A stretch of DNA of 64,000 nucleotides from Nemophila menziesii (lineage: Eukaryota; Streptophyta; Magnoliopsida; Boraginales; Hydrophyllaceae), in assembly GCA_029959085.1 (NCBI GenBank), contig JARWIR010000047.1:4092001-4156000 (forward strand). Reading direction: 5' to 3'. Positions 57,590-64,000 of the stretch are shown here, piece after piece. The position numbers were made by a program, and so were the translations under genes. Each line of letters opens with the position of its first letter. Position 1 is the stretch's first letter. Below the pieces are notes generated by a model. The model had not been told where the DNA came from. It worked only from the letters and a program-made list of their open reading frames with translations, and made no database searches.

Positions 57590-59988
57590 AATGATGTAAG
57601 ATATAAAAAATACCCAAAAACCTCTCATAAGGATTGTGTGGCCATCACCACATCCTTATCGATTCACACTTTGTCACTTTTGTTTTGTTGCTCCACGGGT
57701 GAATTCTAGACCTGGCTATCCAACATCATGAGGTAAGTTTCGCTCCTCCGGTATAGCATCCTCCTTCACCAAGTCAGGCGGTACCATGTTCATGTCCTAC
57801 TTAGCGAGATGATGTTGATTAATCACTATTACAGTAGTAACATTTGAACTATGCGCCCCTGCCTTATTTTTATTTTCACTTAAGTTCTTCGCTACAACAC
57901 CCAGCACCACTTCCACCTTTACAAGACCATTAGTACCCGTTTCTTTCCCCAAGTCCATCGTGCGAACCTCCTGGCCCAAAGAAGTTCCAATCAGACCACC
58001 TCCCTAGCCATAAACACATGAACTGCTACCACATACTGGAGTCCCCTGTGTTGCTCAAAATTAAGTGGTGCTACAACAAGATGGTCTTGCGTACCTCCCC
58101 CACTATTAGTTCATGTATACACTCTAGTTACCCATTTTCCCTTGTTATTTGCTCCATTAGTCCCCAAACTTTGATCCTTACTCTAGATACCATGCAAAAA
58201 AAGTTCCCTGCCATTTGGTCCTTCATCATCCATACATAATGCATCAAATCACGAGCCTATAACTTTTTGTGTGATCTCTTTTGGAGCTCTATAACCACTA
58301 GTCATGCTCCTCTTTCTGTTTATTTTTCAGATTCCCCTTTTCCCTCTATGTACCTCCATCCATTCAACATATTTATCCTTGACTACTGGGGTCTCCTCTC
58401 TACTTGTCACTGGAGCCGCTTGTTTCTGGTTTCTAACTTCTCTCCCACTTGGATCCCTTACCCAATTAGGTGGGCAGTACTCCTTCATATGGCCAAATTT
58501 TCCGCACCCTAAACATTTGAGGTACAGTCCTTCGTATTCCACTGTACACAACTCCGGCGTAAGTTGCACCTCCGATTACAAAGGTTTCTTCAAATCAATT
58601 TCAATGGCTAGGCACGTGTAATATTCTCTTATTATTTGTTTTGTCATCAAATTAATTTTTTACCGTTCTCCCCAACTTGTCACCAATTCTTCTCAATATT
58701 CGAGCGGTGTAATTGTGCATTCCAACATTCAAAATCCTAACCCAAGCCGTTGTGATTGAGTTTGCTAGCACATTAAAGGTTGGAGTTCATTTCCACACAA
58801 CTAGATAATGATCCAGAATCATCCAAGGCCCTTCAACTATAGCAAAGTTAATATCTCCTCTTTCCATTGATACATTTTACGACATTCAAATTTGGAAATA
58901 GTAAGATAGTCACACCACTCAAATTGACTAGAAAAACAAAGAAAGAAAGATAGGGTCAAATCACAAGGTTGTCATCTTATTCAAAACCTACACGCTATGA
59001 CTATGCGCAACCACCAACAAAAAATTGTTCTTTTTACCAACTTGATATCATAAATCCATGAGTTTAGAAATTCATTTCTGCCAATTGAACCTTCTCGAAC
59101 TGTTTCTGTTTAAGAACCAAAAAGATTTTTGTCAAAATAACTGATGCCAAGAAGAACAAACGACCTTGAACATGTAATGGATCTGGAAGTACTATTTCTG
59201 CATCTCCCTACCCAAATAGGGGATCCGGATTTGACACCCATGCTACGACTCTAGCTATGAAATTCTCATGCCCTTTTAGAGCTAAAAATGAGTTGACAAG
59301 CCCTTTCGCCCAGTCAATTTCCTTCATTATTCTTTTGGTCATTCCTTCTTATGGCCAAAGATACTTTTGGAGGGATTAAGACACCTTGATTTGGAAAGTG
59401 ATCGATGATCAAACTCATGAAATATACCATATAATAGCCATGCCTTACATCCACCAACTCTAAATGTCCACCTGGGTTCCAAATTTGCCTCAACTTGGTA
59501 GATAGGTAAGAAAATCCTACCTCCCTACCCAATATTCGCACCATAGCATGTTTTACGCCAAAGGCGGATACCTTCTTGTATTTTATCTCTAGTACAAATA
59601 ACAATCGGTATATTATCATTACCCTAAGCAATATTGTTTTTCACAAGATCCTCCAGTTCCGTAAAATCATTCTCTCCAACCACTTTTAAGAACCCAGTTT
59701 CCTCATCATCTTTTATAACCAGAATGATCACATTGTTCTTAGTTACAGTGCCCTTCCAGCCTCCTAGTTTTAGGCCAGTAAATGACATGTTTCTTCCACT
59801 AGTCGCAATAATAGGCTCGACCACCGGATTATGTTTGGCCTAGCTAGTGTCACACCATTTGTTGCAGCTTTTACTTTCTCTAGTATAGTAGAGACTTCAC
59901 TTCCTTATGAAGCCATAGGTCTTTTTCCGCTTCGTTTTCGCATTTTGCAGTTGTTAGTTTCGGAAAGTCTTCAACATCGCGCTCCTCC
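57590..59988 (-). pseudogene. L1-type LINE ORF1 remnant with zinc knuckle, copy 2
   Basis: Minus strand. NMSFTGLKLGGWKGTVTKNN lies near 59790-59730, then the DUF4283-like part (FSYLSTKLRQIWNPGGHLEL, then VDVRHGYYMV, 59520-59430). A CCHC zinc knuckle (LKCLGCGKFGHMKEYC, about 58520-58470) follows, and the basic C-terminus runs to about 57700. It is fuller than the copy 1 version, which lost the knuckle. Many stops. No reverse transcriptase follows downstream. Confidence 0.78.
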
Positions 59989-59996
59989 ATGTTTGT

Positions 59997-60174
59997 GTCA
60001 AGGGATGGAACCATGATTTTTATATTCGGGGGAGCCAAGGGAAATAGTTCAAAAATTTAGGGGGCCCGAACCCTTAATTTTTTTTATTTTTTACTTTTTA
60101 TAAGGGTGACAAAATGGTTTTTGAAAAATTTGAGGGGGTCAGGGTCCCAAAAGTTATAACATATCCCCGTCCCT
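59997..60174. mobile_element. Small hAT-like MITE, copy 2
   Basis: Partner of 42606-42781. The left target is ATGTTTGT and the right is the altered ATTTGTGT. The ends AAGGGATGG and CCCCGTCCCT are more clearly inverted here than in copy 1. Confidence 0.65.
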
Positions 60175-60216
60175 ATTTGTGTCATTGTTAGGCATGGGTA
60201 GAGGGATATAGAGTTT

Positions 60217-60960
60217 TGTTGGAATTGTCAAATTAAAGATAATTTATTTTATTACTTCTTTCGTGCTCATGGAAGAAATGGAAAATATTATTTGTGTTTA
60301 ATAGTCCCACGTTATAATTTGAGAAAAATGTCATTGGAATTATTTTATTTAAAATACTTTCCTTTACGTGATGACAACTTCGTGGCATTTGATTGAAAAT
60401 TAATGGCTCTTCATTTTAGATGTTACGGAAGTTACAAAGGCTTGGTCAATAAAATAGCTAAATTTAATATATCGACGAGCATTTATCACCAATCATTGAT
60501 GAGAATTAATATGACTATTTTTTTTACTTGTCATTTCTTCTAAAAATAGTGAATCTATCAGTTGCATTTCTAGAGAAGGGAAAAAAACTATTCTATGGAG
60601 AATAGAAAAAAAATTCTAGAGATAATAAAAAAAAATATTATGGAGAAAATAGATATAGAATAGAACATAGACGAAACATAATTCAAAAAAGAAAACTTTC
60701 TACTCTCTTCTTTTCGTATAATCTAATATATTCTACACTAGAGTTGAACCTTTGTTAGAGATACCGGTTGGCCGGAATATTTTTTTAACGTAAAATTTGT
60801 ATACTATGTAGTAGTCTTTACTTGAATTTCCATGTAAGTTGCGTTATTTTCAATTAATTGTAATAGTCTAGTGTTACTTTTGATTGAGAATTATTTCGAT
60901 TACTATTTTTGGAATTCAATTTCTCTGTTTTAAAAACAAGTAATTGTTATTTCTTTAACA
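60217..60960 (+). mobile_element. Solo copia LTR with perfect AGTTT target repeats
   Basis: 744 bp, TGTTGGAATTGTC to CTTTAACA, flanked by AGTTT at 60212-60216 and 60961-60965. It matches the LTRs of the copy 1 copia element, and the flanks are orthologous (GGGTAGAGGGATAT on the left, CGGCG(A/G)CAGTGGCCACC on the right). It is the product of recombination between two LTRs. Confidence 0.92.
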
Positions 60961-61243
60961 AGTTTCGGCGACAGTGGCCACCATCAGTTACGCCGGAAAA
61001 GCCTCCATGCACGGCAGTTGTTTTGTGTAATTTTAAGGTTTACTGAAATTGTGCAGCATTTTTCTTTTTTTTCTTTTTATCTTACCATGTTTAAGAATCA
61101 ATTAAATGTAGTTATGTATATTCATGTGCATAAGAATTTTGTATTATTTCAGGTTAGCTTAAAAAATCTTCTTCACAATATCCCTAATGATAATGAACTC
61201 AAAGATATTATTGGGGTAGCAGTATGTAAGTATTATTGTTTTA

Positions 61244-61447
61244 GTGCCCGTTTGGGATTGATTATTTTAGAGCCAAAAGCGTTTTTCAATTAAAAAATAT
61301 TTTGACATCCAAAATCACTTTAAGTGATTTTTTTAATAATCACCTAGCTAGTGCTTTTCCTTAAAGTGATTTGAAAGGTCTAAAGTATTATTACGAATCT
61401 AAAATCACTTCACGTGATTATTTTAAAAAGCAATCCCAAACGGGATC
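61244..61447. mobile_element. Tourist-like (PIF/Harbinger) MITE, 204 bp
   Basis: Ends GTGCCCGTTTGGGATTG and CAATCCCAAACGGGATC (17 bases, inverted, two mismatches) with TTA on both sides (61241-61243 and 61448-61450). Copy 1 has the uninterrupted site GTTTTAGTATACT near 51510. It contains internal AAAATCACTTTAAGTGATTT palindromes and no gene. Confidence 0.85.
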
Positions 61448-61679
61448 TTAATATATTAAAGCTTGTTAAGGTTCTTTTTTTTCGTCTTTATGATCATGAT
61501 TTTCTTTTACCTTTTTGGGAGATGTGAGCACAAATTCCATTTTTCTTGGACGCATAAGAAATTACATATAATTATATATAGAATTAAACTATCCCTAATC
61601 TGGAGAATTGACATAATATGTTGTCCAGGGAATATCGGTTTTCCGTTGTCCTATGTCTGGCCTTTTTAGCTAAAGCGTT

Positions 61680-64000
61680 CACTCGACCATTAAATCTTCG
61701 TTGAACGTGTTTAAAGAACATTGGGCCAACCTCGGTTGCCAGCCTCTTGATCTATCTGATCTAGGGTCTGAGCCTCCATTTAGCTGCCAACACTTGCTTG
61801 ATACCTTGAATTATTTCAATGTTGTCAGAGAAGATAGTGATCTCCTCTTATGGTAGTACTGTCCTTATCTCATGTGCGTTAATCACAGCTCGTGCTTCCC
61901 TCTCGGTACTCAAATTACAAAAGATAGTCCTAGAGAAATCTGTTTGAGAATCTGTATTTTTATTAATCTGGACCACTCCTACACCTATGGGATTGTGTGG
62001 CTGATTAAAAGATGCATCACAAGTTCTGTCTTTGTTAATTTATAAACCAGTTTCTTCCAAATTTCTCACCCATATTCTTGTTGTTAACTCGGATGATCTC
62101 ATTTGACTATGTTGTATGGTTGCTATGTCTGCTTTTCAATTTTTATTTCCATATTATCAGTAAAACATATGACACTACTATTTCTTTCTTCCATCATCTG
62201 TTAACAAAGGTCTTAAGTACCTTAAGAATCCTTCCCAAATCCCCTTCGTCGTGCTGTATATTAATTTGAAGTGCTGACCCCGCCCATACAAATTTAGCTA
62301 TCCTACATTTGAGTAACATATTCCCCACTCTTTCTTGTTCCATGGTGCACCACTAACAATCTACTTCTACTTTACATATCAGTGCTACTAGATTTTTACC
62401 CGTTGACATTGCATTATTACATGTCTTCTAGTTAAATATTCTTACCTTAGTGGGTACATTTGATCTCCAAATGGTTCTCCAAAGCTTGCCTTCCGAAGGA
62501 ATAGTAATTGACTGATGAGGTTCCTCAAATATTTCCTTATCTGTAAGAACCTTGTATCTTGTCTTCGTAACATATTCCCCACTACTTGCATATGGCCATA
62601 TGAACTTATCCACTGTATCTTTTGAGAAAACATTTTCCCTTAATATGATAGGGATGATCGGTTCCAGAAATATTTCATCTAGCATTTTTTTATTCCATTC
62701 TGTTGATCCTTCTATCCATACTTACTAACTTTATTTATCGTACATCCGTTAGGTTTCTCTAATTCCCACTGCGTATCCAACTATTTATCCGTCTAAATAT
62801 TTATAGATTCTCCATTACCAATTTGATATATGTCATATTTTTCTAGCATGCCTCGTCCTTCTAATAAACTTTCCCATGACCATGTTCGCGATTGTATTAA
62901 CTTAACATAGAGAAAAATACATTTCTGGAAATATATAACTTTAAGTAGGCGAGCTGCCAAAGTATTCATATTATTGAGTATTCGCCAAACCTGTGCTGCT
63001 AGTAATGTCGTGTTCATGCGATTGAAATCTTTGAAACTCATTCCTCCTAGCATTTTGCTGACAGACAATTTTCCCATGTCATCCAATGTGTTCTTGATTT
63101 TTCACCTGAGTTCCACCAAAAATTCGAGATTGCTGATATTAATATGTTACAAATCGTAATAGGAAAAGAAAAAATTTACATTGAGTAAGTCGGCAATACT
63201 TGTAGAATAGCTTTGATAAGTACTTATTTTCCTCCTTCTGATAAAAGCTATGCTTTCCATCCTTCTGTCTCTGCTATCCATTGTAATGATTGTACCTTGG
63301 ATTATTTATGGCATAAAGGTATCCCTAGGTACTTACCATGATCTTCTTTTTCTTTCATGCCCAACATATTAGTGACTTGTGCCTTGAATTTTTTTGATGT
63401 ATCCTTACTAAAACAAGTTGACGATTTTGTAAAATTAATTCTCTGTCCCGAACATGCACAATATGTTGTAATATACTCTCTAAACTGTTCGATTTTATCT
63501 CTGTCAATTTTCAGGGAAAAAAGTGAATCATCTGCTAATAGTAAGTGAGTAATAATCAAATAATTTCTAGTTATTTGTATCCCTTTGAGCTTATTTTGTT
63601 TAACTTTCATTTCAATCTAACTAATGAGGGATTCCTTCATTAAGGAGAATAATAAAGGAGATAAGAGATCTACTTGTCTTAACCCCCTTTTTAATTGAAT
63701 TTACGTAATTTGTCCCTATCAAAGTTAAGGTGAAAAATAACTGATGACAAGCATTTCGAGATCAAAGTGATCAATTTATCATTGAAACCTAGCTTTTGTA
63801 ATACAAATTACAGAAAATCCAATGTACTTGATCATAAGCTCTGTCCATGTCGCGTTTTATTGCCGCCATTGATTAGCATTTTTCCGTTTTCTCTTCATGT
63901 AAAATAAGACTTATTGAGCAACTAATATATTATCATGTATTACTCTATTTTTAATAAACACTGTCTATGTTGGTGATACAATTTAATTCATTAACTCATG
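61680..64000 (-). pseudogene. L1-type LINE ORF2 remnant (RT and RNase H), runs off the window
   Basis: Minus strand, N- to C-terminus: AIKRDMDRAYDQVHWIF (about 63870-63820, RT block with the first catalytic Asp), and ISHLL-FADD-like THLLLADDSLF (63545, catalytic DD). Then come CSGQRINFTKSSTCFS and DHGKYLGIPL (63310), GGMSFKDFNRMNTTLLAAQV (63050), and SRTWSWESLLEGRGML. A SGEYVTKTRYKVL and WRTIWRSNVPTKVRIFN zinc-RVT region follows (62585-62428). Last is an RNase H domain near 62020-61780 (CDASFNQPHNPIGVGVVQIN). Frameshifts and stops abound. The endonuclease and ORF1 would lie to the right, outside the window. Confidence 0.85.

Larger units (their letters stand above)
52135..61560 (+). repeat. 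Segmental duplication, copy 2 (compact)
   Basis: Matches the blocks of copy 1 in the same order. It lacks the MULE, the Athila/Tat nest, the 524-bp hAT element, the copia interior with Helitron, and the 2.9 kb MADS segment. Its own gains are a long GAA repeat and a Tourist-like MITE. Confidence 0.85.

Noticed and set aside
1..64000. tRNA or rRNA genes
   Set aside because: I saw no cloverleaf with A- and B-box words and no rRNA-like block; the tRNA-Asp-like words are retrotransposon primer sites.

Overview
This is nuclear DNA of a flowering plant, very probably a eudicot. The evidence is the base composition (very AT-rich with small GC-richer islands), Athila/Tat-type Ty3-gypsy elements with a tRNA-Asp-like primer site, a Mutator-like element (MULE), hAT and Tourist-like miniature elements, a Helitron, L1-type LINE remnants, and broken copies of plant nuclear genes: sorting nexin 2, a type I MADS-box gene, Nudix hydrolase 3, organellar glycyl-tRNA synthetase, DEAD-box helicase RH7 and FRIENDLY/CLU. 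The species cannot be named from the sequence alone. I see no intact host gene. The nearest is a MADS-box gene broken by one base in an A-run.

The main organising feature is a tandem segmental duplication that transposons have obscured. Copy 1 spans about 3,780-51,600 and copy 2 about 52,135-61,560. Without later insertions each copy would be roughly 8-11 kb. Their shared content, in order, is a left arm, an SNX2 pseudogene, an unrecognised conserved stretch, an old LTR remnant, a LINE ORF1 remnant (minus strand), a small hAT-like element, a copia LTR with AGTTT target repeats, and a right arm.

Copy 1 was then enlarged by insertions, and copy 2 still shows the uninterrupted site for most of them. 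They are a 7.2 kb MULE (5,061-12,263, 9-bp target repeat), a 20.7 kb nest of Athila/Tat elements (19,123-39,774), a 524-bp hAT-like element (40,036-40,559, 8-bp target repeat), and a 4.9 kb Helitron (46,026-50,916) inside the 3' LTR of the copia element. Copy 1 also holds a 2.9 kb segment (13,368-16,271) with the MADS-box gene that copy 2 lacks. Copy 2 has reduced the copia element to a solo LTR and has gained a 204-bp Tourist-like MITE.

The Athila/Tat nest is layered. Element A (minus strand) has both LTRs and is split in its gag by element B (plus strand), which is flanked by a perfect GTTGT repeat. B's gag is in turn split by a truncated LTR (C), which is followed by a further LTR and gag-protease body (D) that runs into B's 3' end. 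Both internal regions lack reverse transcriptase, RNase H and the integrase core, so the family looks non-autonomous. It also carries an extra 3' ORF preceded by palindrome repeats and a TATA-like core promoter.

Outside the duplication, 1-2,239 is AT-rich with one G-rich tandem repeat, 2,240-3,776 is a lone Athila/Tat LTR, and 61,680-64,000 is the 3' half of an L1-type LINE reverse transcriptase gene on the minus strand that runs off the window.
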